Source: Luteimonas sp. YGD11-2
Lineage (GTDB): Bacteria > Pseudomonadota > Gammaproteobacteria > Xanthomonadales > Xanthomonadaceae
Direction of reading: 5' to 3'
NCBI RefSeq assembly: GCF_004118975.1
Contig: NZ_CP035376.1
Span: forward strand, 3,100,001 to 3,164,000
DNA length: 64,000 nt
Positions 36,055 to 46,106 of the stretch are shown piece after piece. The notes beneath the pieces are model-generated. The model saw nothing but the letters and a program-made list of their open reading frames with translations, was not told the DNA's origin and made no database searches. The number at the start of each line of letters is the position of its first letter. Positions within the stretch are counted from its first letter, which is position 1. The position numbers and the translations under genes were made by a program.

Positions 36055-36200
36055 CGGGGAACGCGGGCTCGGGGAGAAGCCTGGTGCGTTCCGGGATCAC
36101 TCCAGGGGAAGGGAGAGATCTGCGACGGACGTTGCATCCGTCGCGGCCTATATGACCACTCCATACATGGATGGTTCGTGAAGATTCCGCTTGGAATCCG
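36017..36200 (-). ncRNA. candidate small RNA or structured polA 3' UTR
   Basis: Read on the minus strand, four hairpins follow one another: GATTCC/GGAATC (36183-36198), CCATCCAT with a bulged partner (36156-36174), a perfect 8-bp stem around TGCAACG (36122-36144), and a terminator hairpin with a T-tract (36017-36054). The stretch begins about 200 bases after the polA stop and has no ORF. No clear promoter was found, so a processed 3' UTR of polA is as likely as an independent RNA. Its 5' end is a guess. Confidence 0.4.
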
Positions 36201-36401
36201 CAAATAATTCAGGCTGGGTTTACGCTCCCGGATAGCAAGCCGCGTCATGGATCGCAGGCAGGGTACGCATCCGCTCTCCGCGAGCCCGTTCACCCCGGGG
36301 TCCACCCGGCGGCTGCTCGATATCGCCCGGGACCCCAGTGCCCGTCGCGGTGGTCCAAGCGGGGACGGTCCTCTGCATGCGCCCGGTCGCAGCGCCGACT
36401 C

Positions 36402-39170
36402 TCAGTGCGCCTCGTCCCAGTTCATGCCGACGCCGCAATCCACCACCAGCGGCACATCCAGCGAGGCCGCAGCGGTCATCCGCGCGGTGACCCCGGCCAG
36501 GAGCGCATCGACGTCGCCCTCCGCCACCTCGAACACCAGTTCGTCGTGCACCTGCAGGATCATCCTGGCGTCCGGCATCGCATCGGCAAGCCACGCATCG
36601 ATGGTCAGCATCGCGCGCTTGATGATGTCGGCCGCGGTGCCCTGCATCGGCGCGTTGATCGCCGCGCGCTCGGCGCCGGCACGCAGCCCGGCATTGCGCG
36701 CGTTGATATTCTCCAGGTACAGCCGGCGGCCGAACACGGTTTCCACATAGCCCTGCTCGTGCGCCTGCTGGCGGGTGCGGTCCATGTAGTCGCGCACGCC
36801 CGGGTAGCGCGAGAAGTACAGCGCGATGTAGTCCTGCGCCTCGCCACGGCCCACGCCGAGGTTGCGCGCCAGGCCGAAGGCGCCCATGCCGTACATCAGG
36901 CCGAAGTTGATCGCCTTGGCCGCGCGGCGTTCGTTCGAGGTGACCTCGTCGAGCGGGCGGCCGAACACCTCCGCGGCGGTCGCGCGGTGGATGTCGACGC
37001 CCGACGCGAACGCCTGCAGCAGGCCCGGGTCCTGCGACAGGTGGGCCATGATCCTCAGTTCGATCTGCGAATAGTCGCAGGCCACGATCCTGCGCCCGGG
37101 CGGCGCCACGAAGGCGGTGCGGATGCGGCGGCCGTCGTCGGTGCGGATCGGGATGTTCTGCAGGTTGGGATCGCTCGACGCCAAGCGCCCGGTGGCGGCA
37201 CCGGCCTGGTGGTAGCTGGTGTGCAGGCGGCCGGTCTCGGGATTGATCATCTCCGGCAGCTTGTCGGTGTAGGTGCCGCGCAGCTTCGCCAGCCCGCGGT
37301 ATTCCAGGATCACCCGCGGCAGCTCGTGCAGCTCGGCGATCGCCTCCAGCGCCTCCTCGTTGACCGAGGGTTGCCCCTTCGGCGTCTTCACCAGGGTCGG
37401 CAGCGCCAGCTCGTCGTAGAGCAGCGCGCACAGCTGCTTGGTGGAATCGAGGTTGAAGCTGCGCCCGGCAAGCTCGGTGGCCTTCTGCTGCGCGGCCAGC
37501 ATGCGCCGCCCGAGATCCGCACTCTGCCGGCGGAGCTCGTCGGCATCGACCATCACCCCGTTGGCCTCGATGCGCGCCAGCACCTGCACCAGCGGGATCT
37601 CGATCTCGCGGTACACGCGTTCCAGCGCCGGCTCGGCGGCCAGCTGGGGGGCGAGCACGCGGTGCAGGCGCAGGGTGACGTCGGCATCCTCGGCTGAGTA
37701 GCGGGTGGCGTCGTCGAGGGCGACCTGCGCGAACGCGATGCGCTTGGCACCCTTGCCGGTGACGTCGTCGTAGGCGACCGTGCCGATGCCGAGGTAGCGA
37801 CGCGCCAGCGAGTCCATGTCGTGGCGGCTGGCGGTGGCGTTGTGGACGAAGCTCTCGAGCATGGTGTCGTCGGCGTAGCCGGCCACGTCGATGCCGTGCC
37901 GGCGCATGACGTGGATGTCGTACTTGCCGTGGTGGCCCAGCTTGCGGCGTGCGGGGTCGGCCAGCAGCGGACGCAGTGCGTCGAGCACATGCGCGCGCTC
38001 GAGCTGCGGCGGCGCACCGGGGTAGTCGTGCGCCAGCGGGATATAGCAGGCGCGGCCGGGTTCCACGCTCAGGCTGATGCCGACCAGGTTGGCGCGCAGG
38101 GCATCGAGCGAATCGGTCTCGACGTCGAAGGCGAATTCCTCCGCCGCTTCCAGCCTGCAGATCCACGCGGCCAGGCCGGCCTCGTCGGTGATGGTCTCGT
38201 ACTCGCCGGGCCCGGTCAGCGCCGGATCCACCGGTGCGGCCGGTGCCGCGGCGGCGCCACTGCGGGCGAAGCCGGCTTCGGTCGCACGCAGGCTCACCGG
38301 GCCATCGCCCGCCGCCGGCGCTGCGCCGCCATCGAGGTCGCGCAGCGCCTGGGTGAAGCCATAGCGCTGGTAGAGCACGCGCAGGGTGTCGGCGTCGCGC
38401 CCGCGCAGGGGCAGTTCGCGCGGGCCGCGATCGAGTTCGACGTCGGTGCGGATGCTGACCAGTTCGCGGTTGAGCGGCAGGCGGTCGAGCGCGGCGCGCA
38501 GGTTGTCGCCGATCTTGCCCTTGATCGAGGCGGCATTGGCGATCACCCCATCCAGCGTGCCGTATTCGCCCAGCCACTTGGCCGCGGTCTTCGGCCCGCA
38601 CTTGTCGACGCCAGGCACGTTGTCGATCGTGTCGCCCATCAGCGCCAGCAGGTCGACGATCTGGTCGGCGCGCACGCCGTACTTGTCGACCACCGCCTGG
38701 TCGCTGTCGATGCGGCTGCCGCTCATGGTGTTCACCAGGGCGATGCCGGGCCGCACCAGCTGGGCGAAATCCTTGTCACTGGTGGAGATGGTGACGTCGA
38801 TACCGTCGGCCGCCGCGGCCACTGCCAGCGTGCCGATGACGTCGTCGGCCTCGACGCCGTCGATGCGCAGGATCGGCACCCCGAGCGCCTCGACGATGTC
38901 GCACATCGGTTGCAGCTGCGCGCGCAGGTCCTCGGGCATCGGCGGCCGGTTGGCCTTGTAGTCGGCATAGAGGTCGTCGCGGAAGGTCTTTCCTGGCGCG
39001 TCGACCACGAAGGCGATGTAGTCGGGTTGTTCCTTCAGCGTGGCGCGCAGCATGTTGACCACGCCGAACAGCGCGCCGGTGGGCTCGCCCTGGGCGTTGG
39101 TCAGTGGCGGCAGCGCGTGGAAGGCGCGATAGAGGTACGACGAACCGTCGATGAGGACCAGGCGAGGCAT
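36402..39170 (-). CDS. polA: DNA polymerase I
   Basis: A three-domain enzyme of 922 residues for repair and Okazaki-fragment processing. The 5'-3' exonuclease (about 1-290) begins LVLIDGSSYLYRAFHALPPL. The 3'-5' exonuclease (about 325-515) keeps its acidic residues in FDVETDSLDA and YSAEDADVTLR, so proofreading is probably active. The polymerase (about 530-922) has VACDYSQIELRIMAHLSQD, AKAINFGLMYGMGAFGLAR and ILQVHDELVFEV. Length is normal. A terminator lies about 350 bases beyond its end. Confidence 0.98.
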   Translation of the reverse strand: MPRLVLIDGSSYLYRAFHALPPLTNAQGEPTGALFGVVNMLRATLKEQPDYIAFVVDAPGKTFRDDLYADYKANRPPMPEDLRAQLQPMCDIVEALGVPILRIDGVEADDVIGTLAVAAAADGIDVTISTSDKDFAQLVRPGIALVNTMSGSRIDSDQAVVDKYGVRADQIVDLLALMGDTIDNVPGVDKCGPKTAAKWLGEYGTLDGVIANAASIKGKIGDNLRAALDRLPLNRELVSIRTDVELDRGPRELPLRGRDADTLRVLYQRYGFTQALRDLDGGAAPAAGDGPVSLRATEAGFARSGAAAAPAAPVDPALTGPGEYETITDEAGLAAWICRLEAAEEFAFDVETDSLDALRANLVGISLSVEPGRACYIPLAHDYPGAPPQLERAHVLDALRPLLADPARRKLGHHGKYDIHVMRRHGIDVAGYADDTMLESFVHNATASRHDMDSLARRYLGIGTVAYDDVTGKGAKRIAFAQVALDDATRYSAEDADVTLRLHRVLAPQLAAEPALERVYREIEIPLVQVLARIEANGVMVDADELRRQSADLGRRMLAAQQKATELAGRSFNLDSTKQLCALLYDELALPTLVKTPKGQPSVNEEALEAIAELHELPRVILEYRGLAKLRGTYTDKLPEMINPETGRLHTSYHQAGAATGRLASSDPNLQNIPIRTDDGRRIRTAFVAPPGRRIVACDYSQIELRIMAHLSQDPGLLQAFASGVDIHRATAAEVFGRPLDEVTSNERRAAKAINFGLMYGMGAFGLARNLGVGRGEAQDYIALYFSRYPGVRDYMDRTRQQAHEQGYVETVFGRRLYLENINARNAGLRAGAERAAINAPMQGTAADIIKRAMLTIDAWLADAMPDARMILQVHDELVFEVAEGDVDALLAGVTARMTAAASLDVPLVVDCGVGMNWDEAH

Positions 39171-39279
39171 CGGGCGATTCTACCGTGCGGCCCGTGGACG
39201 GCCCTGAAGGCCCGCCGGCTCACGGGGCCATGTCGGCGCGCGGCGCATACTTCACGGCCATCCGCCCGTGGAGCACGCG

Positions 39280-39594
39280 ATGAACATCCGATCGACCGCC
39301 GGCCTGTGGTCCCTGTCCCTGCTGCTGGCCTTGGGGCTTGCGGCCTGTGCCAGCACGCCCGGCGCCAACGGGCCCGACGGGCTGCCCGCCGACGCGATGG
39401 AAACCACCCGCACCGAAGCCAATGGCGACGTCATCACCGAATACCGCATCGCCGGCCAGCTGCGCGCGGTGCGCGTGCAGCCCTCGCGCGGGCCGGTGTA
39501 CTACCTCTACGACCGCGACGGCGACGGCAGCATCGACAACCGCGAGGGCGACAACCCGCCGGTGACCTACTTCAGGCTGTTCGAATGGGAGTGA
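39280..39594 (+). CDS. DUF2782-family lipoprotein
   Basis: A small protein of 104 residues with lipoprotein signal MNIRSTAGLWSLSLLLALGL and lipobox AAC (Cys at about 23). The conserved part ITEYRIAGQLRAVRVQPSRG, then VYYLYDRDGDGSIDNREGD and VTYFRLFEWE, matches the DUF2782 family, often found next to polA. ATG 39280 opens the signal; GTG 39268 is upstream in frame. Divergent from polA. Function unknown. Confidence 0.86.
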   Translation: MNIRSTAGLWSLSLLLALGLAACASTPGANGPDGLPADAMETTRTEANGDVITEYRIAGQLRAVRVQPSRGPVYYLYDRDGDGSIDNREGDNPPVTYFRLFEWE

Positions 39595-39629
39595 TGTTCG
39601 AATGGCAGTGAGCTGACCGCGGCGCCCGC

Positions 39630-40553
39630 TCAGGGATCGGTCTCGCCGCGCTCCGGCACGCCGTGGCCACCGAACGCGCCGCGCAGCGAGGCCAGCAGGC
39701 GGTCGGCAAAGGCATCGTCGTCGCGCGAACGCAGGCGCGCAATCAGCGCATGGGTGATCACCGGCGCAGGCACGTCCAGCGCGATTGCCTCAGCCACTGT
39801 CCAGCGCCCTTCACCGGAATCGGCGACCTGCGGCGCAATGCCGGCAAGCGACGGGTTGCCGCGCAGCGATTCCGCGGAGAGATCGAGCAGCCAGCTGCGG
39901 ATCACGCTGCCCTGGCGCCAGATATCGGCCAGCGCGGCGAGGTCGAAGCCGAATTCCTCCTTGTGGTGGAGGATCGCGAAGCCCTCGGCGAACGCCTGCA
40001 TCAGCCCGTACTCGATGCCGTTGTGGACCATCTTGGCGTAGTGGCCGGCACCGGCCGGACCGACCCGGCCCCAGCCACGCCCTTGCGACGGTGCCAGCGT
40101 GGCGAACAGCGGCTGCAGGCGTTCGACCGGTGCCGCCTCGCCACCGATGGTCATGCTGTAGCCGGCATCGATGCCACGGATGCCGCCGCTGGTGCCGACG
40201 TCCAGCCAGCCGATGTCGTGCTCCGCCAGCCACGCGGCGCGGCGCTGGCTGTCGGCGTAATGGCTGTTGCCGCCCTCGATCACGGTGTCACCGGGCGCGA
40301 GCAGCGGCTGCAGCACCTCGAGGGTGGATTCCACCGCGGCGCCGGCCGGCACCATCAGCCATAGCGCGCGTGGCGGCGCGAGCGCCGCGACCAGGGCATC
40401 CAGCGACTCCACCGTCTCGATGCCCTCGACCGCGACCGCAGCGGCGGCATCCACATCCGGGTCGTAGCCGACCACCCGGTGGCCACCGCGGCGCAGCCGC
40501 AAGGCCATGCCGGCACCCATCCGGCCCAATCCGATCATGCCCAGGTCCATCAT
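39630..40553 (-). CDS. gnd: 6-phosphogluconate dehydrogenase, decarboxylating (short form)
   Basis: A protein of 307 residues, the short YqeC-like form rather than the long GntZ form. Motifs: Rossmann MIGLGRMGAGMALRLRRGGH, NSHYADSQRRA, LDVGTSGGIRGIDAGYSMTIGG, and HYAKMVHNGIEYGLMQAFAEG with the catalytic Lys and Asn-Glu. It oxidises 6-phosphogluconate to ribulose-5-phosphate in the pentose phosphate pathway; the short form is often NAD-dependent. The start is at the first of two ATGs (40553, 40550). Single gene. Confidence 0.92.
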   Translation of the reverse strand: MMDLGMIGLGRMGAGMALRLRRGGHRVVGYDPDVDAAAAVAVEGIETVESLDALVAALAPPRALWLMVPAGAAVESTLEVLQPLLAPGDTVIEGGNSHYADSQRRAAWLAEHDIGWLDVGTSGGIRGIDAGYSMTIGGEAAPVERLQPLFATLAPSQGRGWGRVGPAGAGHYAKMVHNGIEYGLMQAFAEGFAILHHKEEFGFDLAALADIWRQGSVIRSWLLDLSAESLRGNPSLAGIAPQVADSGEGRWTVAEAIALDVPAPVITHALIARLRSRDDDAFADRLLASLRGAFGGHGVPERGETDP

Positions 40554-40840
40554 CGCGCTCCGTGTCGGGAGAAGCGCATGAGCATGGCGACCGGCGTGTC
40601 GACGCGATGGCAGGGCACGTTCAAGACGCCGGATGGAGAGCCCTTCGCGCGGTCAGCGCTCAACCATGTCCGAGGCCGTCACCGCTAGTGCCGCCCACAG
40701 GAGCAACCGATCCGGCCGTGTCGCGGGCAGGCTGCCGCCAGGGTCCGAGCGCTCTGTCCACAGCCTGCATGCGTCGTCGCGGATCGGGTGACCTTCCAGA
40801 CCATGCCGATATGTGGCGCTTTCAGGCAGGTGTGGCTCGC

Positions 40841-42157
40841 TCAGCCGCCCGCACCCAGCCGCGCGCCGCGCAGCTGCGGCCTGCCGTCGACGACCTCGGT
40901 CCACACCAGGTGGGCGATGCCATTGCTGACCGCGAGCTTCGGGAAGCCGGTGCCGCGGCCGTTACCCTGCAGCGTGGCCACCATCGTGCGCTCCAGTTCG
41001 CGTGACAGGTCCGGCGTGTAGCGCGCCAGCAGCAGGGTCTGTACGCCGGTTTCCTCGCGCAGCCAGGCGACGTGGACCTGCTGCGTGTCCAGCGCCACCG
41101 CCACCCGCCCCTGCACCGCGTCGCCCTCGTCGAGCACCAGCGGGTCGCCGAAGCTGTCACCGCTGTCGGAGCTGCGGGCAAGCCGCACCTGCGGCACGTC
41201 GCCCGGCGCGGTGTACCAGGCCACCACCACGTGCTCGCCGTCGGCGGCGATCGCCGGGCCGTTCACCGGGCAGGCCGGCATGTGCCAGTCATCGGCATGC
41301 ACGCGCCGCGGCGCGGTCCACACGTTGCCTTCCAGCCGGGTCACCAGCACGTCGCGGATCTCGTCGGGGCTGCGTCCGCGGTAGACCAGCAGCGGGCCCT
41401 TCGAAGTCACCGCGACATCGGTCTGGCAGCAGTCGCAGACGCGGGTATCCAGGGTGGATTCGAGCACCGGCTGCATCGCGCCATCGAACAGCGCCGCGCG
41501 CAGCGACATCGCCCCGTCGCCCGGCGCGGAGGCGGCGTGCCCGCCCTGGTGGCCGGCATGCGCATCGCGCGCCTGGGCGTCGCCCGCACCCGCGGTGGCG
41601 CGGCCATCGAGCCAGGCGATGCCCAGCAGCGAATCACCCTGCGGCCACATCGACACGAAGCCGTGCTCGGTGCGGGTGTTGTCGTCGTGCACCACCACCG
41701 GTGGCGTCCAGCTGGCACCGCCGTCGCGCGAGCGCGCCAGCGCCACGTCGTAGGCGTACGGTTCCGCGCCACTCTTCTGCAGCCAGTGCGCCCACACCGC
41801 GCCATCGGGCGTGGCGAGGATGTGGGGGGTATCGGCCCAGTTGACGAACATGCGGTTGCCCAGCGCGATGGTCTTGGGCGCCACATCCCAGCGCGCGTCG
41901 CCCGGCCACCAGTTGGAGAACCGGAACAGGTGCCGGCGCCCGGGTTGCGAGTCGATCCACGACAGCATCACCCGGCCATCCGCGGCCACCGCGAGATCCG
42001 GCGCCGAGGTGCCTTCCGCGGCCGGCAGCAGCCAGGGTTCGATGCGCACCGGTGCATCCAGCGTCGCGGCATCGACAGCCTGCAGGCGTGGGGTCTCGCC
42101 GCCGCAGGCGGCCAGCAGGGCACAGGACAGCAGCAGGACGGTGGTACGCAGGCGCAT
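40841..42157 (-). CDS. sialidase-like beta-propeller lipoprotein
   Basis: A protein of 438 residues with lipoprotein signal MRLRTTVLLLSCALLAAC (Cys 18). The mature part has repeated Asp-box elements (SRDGGASWTPPV, SSDSGDSFGDPL) and repeat units such as AADGRVMLSWID and HILATPDGAVWAHWLQ, as in sialidase/BNR propellers. A CDCC cluster (in RVCDCCQTD) and a late Cys may bind metal or form disulfides. True sialidase catalytic Arg/Tyr residues cannot be assigned. ATG 42157 opens the signal; upstream frames are noise. Confidence 0.82.
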   Translation of the reverse strand: MRLRTTVLLLSCALLAACGGETPRLQAVDAATLDAPVRIEPWLLPAAEGTSAPDLAVAADGRVMLSWIDSQPGRRHLFRFSNWWPGDARWDVAPKTIALGNRMFVNWADTPHILATPDGAVWAHWLQKSGAEPYAYDVALARSRDGGASWTPPVVVHDDNTRTEHGFVSMWPQGDSLLGIAWLDGRATAGAGDAQARDAHAGHQGGHAASAPGDGAMSLRAALFDGAMQPVLESTLDTRVCDCCQTDVAVTSKGPLLVYRGRSPDEIRDVLVTRLEGNVWTAPRRVHADDWHMPACPVNGPAIAADGEHVVVAWYTAPGDVPQVRLARSSDSGDSFGDPLVLDEGDAVQGRVAVALDTQQVHVAWLREETGVQTLLLARYTPDLSRELERTMVATLQGNGRGTGFPKLAVSNGIAHLVWTEVVDGRPQLRGARLGAGG

Positions 42158-42449
42158 GGCGGCAACCGGTTCGACGTGTCGCGGCCAGTATCGCCGACAT
42201 GGCGGGATGCGCACATTGCACGTTCCGCCGGACAGGGCCAGGGCCGCATCCGGGACGGCGCCGGTTGGCATCGCGAGGCACGACCCGGCAGCACCGCGGG
42301 CGCGGATGCGCTTCGCCTGCCCGGCCTTCGGACGATGGCGACATGCGGCACGGACGCGTTGTCGGCGGCACGATGCACGACCGCCGCCGCAGGTCCCGCA
42401 TGCTTGGCCCTTCGCCGGTCCGAGCCACCGGCTGGCGTAGGCTGTCGGC

Positions 42450-42821
42450 ATGGACATCATCCTCGCCAGCTACACCGATCCGCTGGAAGCACAGATCGCA
42501 CTGGGCCGGCTGCATGCGGAGGGCATCGACGCACGCCTCGACGATGCCCACAGCGTGCTGGCCAACTGGGAATGGCGGCTGGCGATCGGCGGCGCCAAGC
42601 TGCGGGTGCCCGAGGCGCAGGCCGCGCAGGCGCGCGAGGTGCTGGCGGCGATCGAGGCCGGCGCGTTCGCACTCGACGACGGCACGGACGACGGAGGACC
42701 GCTGCGTGTTCCCGACCGCGAGAGCCTGTCGGGACGCATCGCGTGGCTGGTGCTGATGCTGTTCAACATCCCGCTGCCCTGGCGGCGCCGACGCGACGAC
42801 AGCGCGGGACGCGAGTTCTAG
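42450..42821 (+). CDS. DUF2007-type small protein
   Basis: A protein of 123 residues. The N-terminal 75 residues, MDIILASYTDPLEAQIALGR, then ANWEWRLAIGGAKLRVPEAQ and ARE/VLAAIEAG, match the DUF2007 fold related to PII-like signalling domains. The C-terminus has one hydrophobic segment (IAWLVLMLFNIPLPW) and a basic tail, so it may be membrane-attached. Function unknown; single gene. Confidence 0.8.
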   Translation: MDIILASYTDPLEAQIALGRLHAEGIDARLDDAHSVLANWEWRLAIGGAKLRVPEAQAAQAREVLAAIEAGAFALDDGTDDGGPLRVPDRESLSGRIAWLVLMLFNIPLPWRRRRDDSAGREF

Positions 42822-43088
42822 GCACCGTGGAAGCGGCGCCTGCGGCGGCGCCCATGGAAGCGTGCTTGCACGCGCCAGGCGGATACGCATCCTGCCCGAA
42901 GCCAACGCGGCCCGGCCCGCCCCGCAGCCCGCCCGGACACGCCACGCCATGCCGCGGCGCGACGCTCCCGCAGGAGCTCGATCGACAACCGCTGCGCGGC
43001 GCCTGTCAACGGGTTCCGCCGACCTGCCACGACGGCGACAATCCCGGTCCCGGGGCGGTTGCCCCTGCCTGCCGGATCCACCCAGCCG

Positions 43089-45443
43089 ATGTCCGCTTCC
43101 TCCGCGCTCGCGCGCAAGATCGCCCAGACCATTGCCGGGGAAATCGGCGCCCAGCCCTCCCAGGTGCAGGCCGCCGTCGGCCTGCTCGACGAGGGCGCGA
43201 CGGTGCCGTTCATCGCGCGCTACCGCAAGGAAGTGACCGAGGGCCTGGACGACACCCAGCTGCGCACGCTGGAAGTGCGCCTGACCTATCTGCGCGAGCT
43301 CGAGGACCGCCGCGCCGCGATCCTGTCCAGCATCGACGAGCAGGGCAAGCTCAGCGACGGGCTGCGCGCCGAGATCGAGGGCGCCGACAGCAAGGCGCGC
43401 CTCGAAGACCTGTACCTGCCGTACAAGCCCAAGCGCCGCACCCGCGCGCAGATCGCCCGCGAGGCCGGCCTGGAACCGCTGGCCGATGGCCTGCTGGCCG
43501 ATCCCTCGCAGGTGCCCGAAACGCTTGCCGCCGGCTTCGTCGATGCCGAACGCGGCGTGGCCGACGCGAAGGCCGCGCTGGAAGGCGCGCGCGCGATCCT
43601 GATGGAGCGCTGGAGCGAGGATGCGGGGCTGATCGGCGACCTGCGCGGCTGGCTGGAGGACTGCGGCGTGATCCGCGCCCGCGTCGTCGAAGGCAAGGAG
43701 GCCGCCGGCGAGAAGTTCCGCGACTATTTCGACCATGCCGAGGCGCTGGCGAAGATCCCCTCGCACCGCATGCTGGCGCTGCTGCGCGGGCGCCGCGAGG
43801 AGGTGCTGCAGCTCGACCTCGACCCCGGCAGCGATGCCGAGGCTGGCCATGCGCAGGCGGAATCGAGGATCGCCCTGCATGCCGGCATCCACGACCGCGG
43901 CCGCCCCGCCGATGCCTGGCTGCGCAACGCCTGCCGGCTGACCTGGCGCGCCAAGCTGCACCTGCACCTGCTGATCGACCTGTTCAACCAGGCGCGCGAG
44001 AAGGCCGAGGCCGAGGCGATCGCGGTGTTCGGCGACAACCTCAAGGACCTGCTGCTGGCGGCACCCGCGGGGCCGAAGGCGGTGCTGGGCCTCGACCCGG
44101 GCCTGCGCACCGGCGTCAAGGTCGCGGTGGTCGATGCCACCGGCAAGCTGGTCGCCACCGACACCATCTACCCGCACGAGCCCCGCCGGCAGTGGGACCA
44201 GTCGCTGGCCACGCTGAAGAAGCTCTGCACCGCGCATGGCGTGCAGCTGATCGCGATCGGCAACGGCACCGCCTCGCGCGAGACCGACCGCCTGGCCGGC
44301 GACGTGCTGAAGCTGGCGCCGGAACTGAAGATGCAGAAGATCGTCGTCAGCGAGGCCGGCGCGTCGGTGTACTCGGCCTCGGAACTGGCGGCGAAGGAAT
44401 TCCCCGGCCTCGACGTCTCGCTGCGCGGCGCGGTGTCGATCGCGCGCCGGCTGCAGGACCCGCTGGCGGAACTGGTGAAGATCGAGCCCAAGGCGATCGG
44501 CGTCGGCCAGTACCAGCACGACGTCGACCAGTACAAGCTGGCGCGCGCGCTCGATGCGCGCGTCGAGGACTGCGTGAACGCGGTCGGCGTGCACGTCAAC
44601 ACCGCCTCCGCGCCGCTGCTGGCACGGGTGTCGGGGCTGTCGTCGACGGTGGCCGAGAACATCGTCGCCCACCGCGATGCCAACGGTCCGTTCAAGCGCC
44701 GCAAGGACCTGCTGAAGGTGGCGCGGCTTGGCGACAAGACCTTCGAGCAGTGCGCCGGCTTCCTGCGCATCGCCGATGGCGACGAGCCGCTGGACGCGTC
44801 CGCGGTGCACCCGGAGGCGTATCCGGTGGTCGAGCGCATCGTCGCCGCCACCGGCAAGCCGATCCGCGCGCTGGTCGGCGATGCCGCGTTCGTGCGCACG
44901 CTCAAGGCCCGCGAGTTCACCGACGAGCGCTTCGGCGAACCGACCGTGCGCGACATCCTCGCCGAGCTCGAGAAACCGGGCCGCGACCCACGCCCGGGCT
45001 TCCAGGCCGCGCAGTTCGCCGACGGCGTCGAGGACATCAAGGACCTGCGCGAAGGCATGATCCTGGAGGGCGTGGTCTCGAACGTTGCCGCCTTCGGTGC
45101 CTTCGTCGACATCGGCGTGCACCAGGACGGGCTGATCCACATCTCCGCGCTGGCCGACCGCTACGTCAAGGATCCGCGCGAGGTGGTCAAGGCCGGCGAC
45201 ATCGTCAAGGTGAAGGTGCTGGAGGTCGACGTGGCGCGCAAGCGCATCGCGCTGACCCGGCGCCTCGACGACACCCCGGCGCCGCGCGAGGCGCGCGCCG
45301 AGCCGCGGCGCGACGCCGGCAGCCGCGACAGCCGGGGCCCCGGCGCGCGTGGCGCACGAGCCGCCGGCGCGCCGAAACCGGCAGCCGCGCCCGCCAACAA
45401 CGCGATGGCCGAAGCCCTGCTGCGCGCACGTTCCGGGCGCTGA
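43089..45443 (+). CDS. tex: RNA-binding transcription accessory protein Tex
   Basis: A protein of 784 residues. Order of domains: Tex N-terminal helices (about 1-190, with [20 protein letters not shown]), a YqgF/RNase H-like domain (about 325-450, [20 protein letters not shown]), helix-hairpin-helix repeats (about 480-560, [18 protein letters not shown]), and an S1 RNA-binding domain (about 655-725, [20 protein letters not shown]). The last 50 residues are an Arg/Ala/Gly-rich tail. ATG 43089 is chosen over the upstream ATG at 43059. Tex binds RNA and influences transcription. Confidence 0.96.
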   Translation: MSASSALARKIAQTIAGEIGAQPSQVQAAVGLLDEGATVPFIARYRKEVTEGLDDTQLRTLEVRLTYLRELEDRRAAILSSIDEQGKLSDGLRAEIEGADSKARLEDLYLPYKPKRRTRAQIAREAGLEPLADGLLADPSQVPETLAAGFVDAERGVADAKAALEGARAILMERWSEDAGLIGDLRGWLEDCGVIRARVVEGKEAAGEKFRDYFDHAEALAKIPSHRMLALLRGRREEVLQLDLDPGSDAEAGHAQAESRIALHAGIHDRGRPADAWLRNACRLTWRAKLHLHLLIDLFNQAREKAEAEAIAVFGDNLKDLLLAAPAGPKAVLGLDPGLRTGVKVAVVDATGKLVATDTIYPHEPRRQWDQSLATLKKLCTAHGVQLIAIGNGTASRETDRLAGDVLKLAPELKMQKIVVSEAGASVYSASELAAKEFPGLDVSLRGAVSIARRLQDPLAELVKIEPKAIGVGQYQHDVDQYKLARALDARVEDCVNAVGVHVNTASAPLLARVSGLSSTVAENIVAHRDANGPFKRRKDLLKVARLGDKTFEQCAGFLRIADGDEPLDASAVHPEAYPVVERIVAATGKPIRALVGDAAFVRTLKAREFTDERFGEPTVRDILAELEKPGRDPRPGFQAAQFADGVEDIKDLREGMILEGVVSNVAAFGAFVDIGVHQDGLIHISALADRYVKDPREVVKAGDIVKVKVLEVDVARKRIALTRRLDDTPAPREARAEPRRDAGSRDSRGPGARGARAAGAPKPAAAPANNAMAEALLRARSGR

Positions 45444-45503
45444 GCGCGCGGCGTCCACGACAACGGCCCGGTGCCATCATTCGTGGCCCAACGGAGATCC
45501 ACC

Positions 45504-45902
45504 ATGCTTCCGCTGACCACACTGCACCGCCACCTGCGCTGGATCGCGCTCGCCGGGATCGTCATCAGCATCGTGACGTGGACGCTCGACCTCACCGGGC
45601 TGGTCTACACCTGCCCGTACTGCCGCGTGCAGCGTAGCGTGATCGGCCTGCTCGGCCTGGTGATGCTGTGGCCGGACCCGCGCGCCTGGCCGGTGCGCTG
45701 GCTGGCCAGCGCGCTCGGCGTGCTGGGTGCAGTGGTCGCGGCCACCCAGCACTTCGGCGGCTGGCGGCGGCTCAGTGCGGGCGAGTTCAAGCTCGCCACG
45801 CCATGGGTGGTCGACCCGTTCCTGCTGTCGGGCGCGGCGATGCTGATCATCACCGGGCTGGTGCTGCTGCTGTGGTCGTGGCGGCCGGCGCCGCCGCGCT
45901 GA
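45504..45902 (+). CDS. small DsbB-like membrane protein with one CxxC
   Basis: A protein of 132 residues with about four membrane segments (WIALAGIVISIVTWTLDLTG; VIGLLGLVMLW; a region near 80; DPFLLSGAAMLIITGLVLLL). A CPYC motif follows the first segment, as in DsbB, which re-oxidises DsbA and passes electrons to quinone. There are no other cysteines, whereas classical DsbB has a second pair, so this is a reduced or different relative. GGAG is seven bases before ATG 45504. Disulfide chemistry is an inference. Confidence 0.7.
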   Translation: MLPLTTLHRHLRWIALAGIVISIVTWTLDLTGLVYTCPYCRVQRSVIGLLGLVMLWPDPRAWPVRWLASALGVLGAVVAATQHFGGWRRLSAGEFKLATPWVVDPFLLSGAAMLIITGLVLLLWSWRPAPPR

Positions 45903-45906
45903 CCGG

Positions 45907-45987
45907 TCAGGCGCCCGCCGCCTTCAGCTCCTCGCGGTAGCGACGGCTGCACGGCACCACGGTGCCGTCGTGAAGGTGGTGGGTCGC
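45907..45987 (-). pseudogene. C-terminal remnant of a LytTR-type regulator
   Basis: The frame ends in HHLHDGTVVPCSRRYREEL followed by KAAGA and a stop. DGTxVPxSRRYRE is the usual C-terminal signature of LytTR DNA-binding domains. Upstream in the same frame there is no start codon and no HRS motif or other LytTR core before mnmG at 46107, so only the tail of a gene appears to remain. It could also be a chance likeness in GC-rich DNA. Confidence 0.4.
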
Positions 45988-46106
45988 GGCCGAGGCCGCT
46001 TCCACGAGCCATGCGCATTGCGCGCCAGCACCTCCCGCGCTGGAAGTGCACTCGCGCGCAATATTCGGGCGGGCACCTCGCCGCCGAGCCACTCCCGCAC
46101 CGGCCT

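Larger units (their letters stand above)
35296..36401. other. gene-free region between tamB and polA
   Basis: About 1100 bases between converging genes. Frames here are short and Arg/Pro/Ser-rich with no ribosome site, so no gene is called. It holds palindromic element copy C (35566-35669, shared flank to about 35731), a TCGCCCG/CGGGCGA hairpin near 35993-36010, and, toward polA, several hairpins and an intrinsic terminator on the minus strand. Confidence 0.7.

Noticed and set aside
41072..45637. 1521-codon plus-strand open frame
   Set aside because: It spans three real genes (the sialidase-like gene on the minus strand, and the DUF2007 and tex genes in another plus frame) and reads as low-complexity Arg/Gly/Ala noise.
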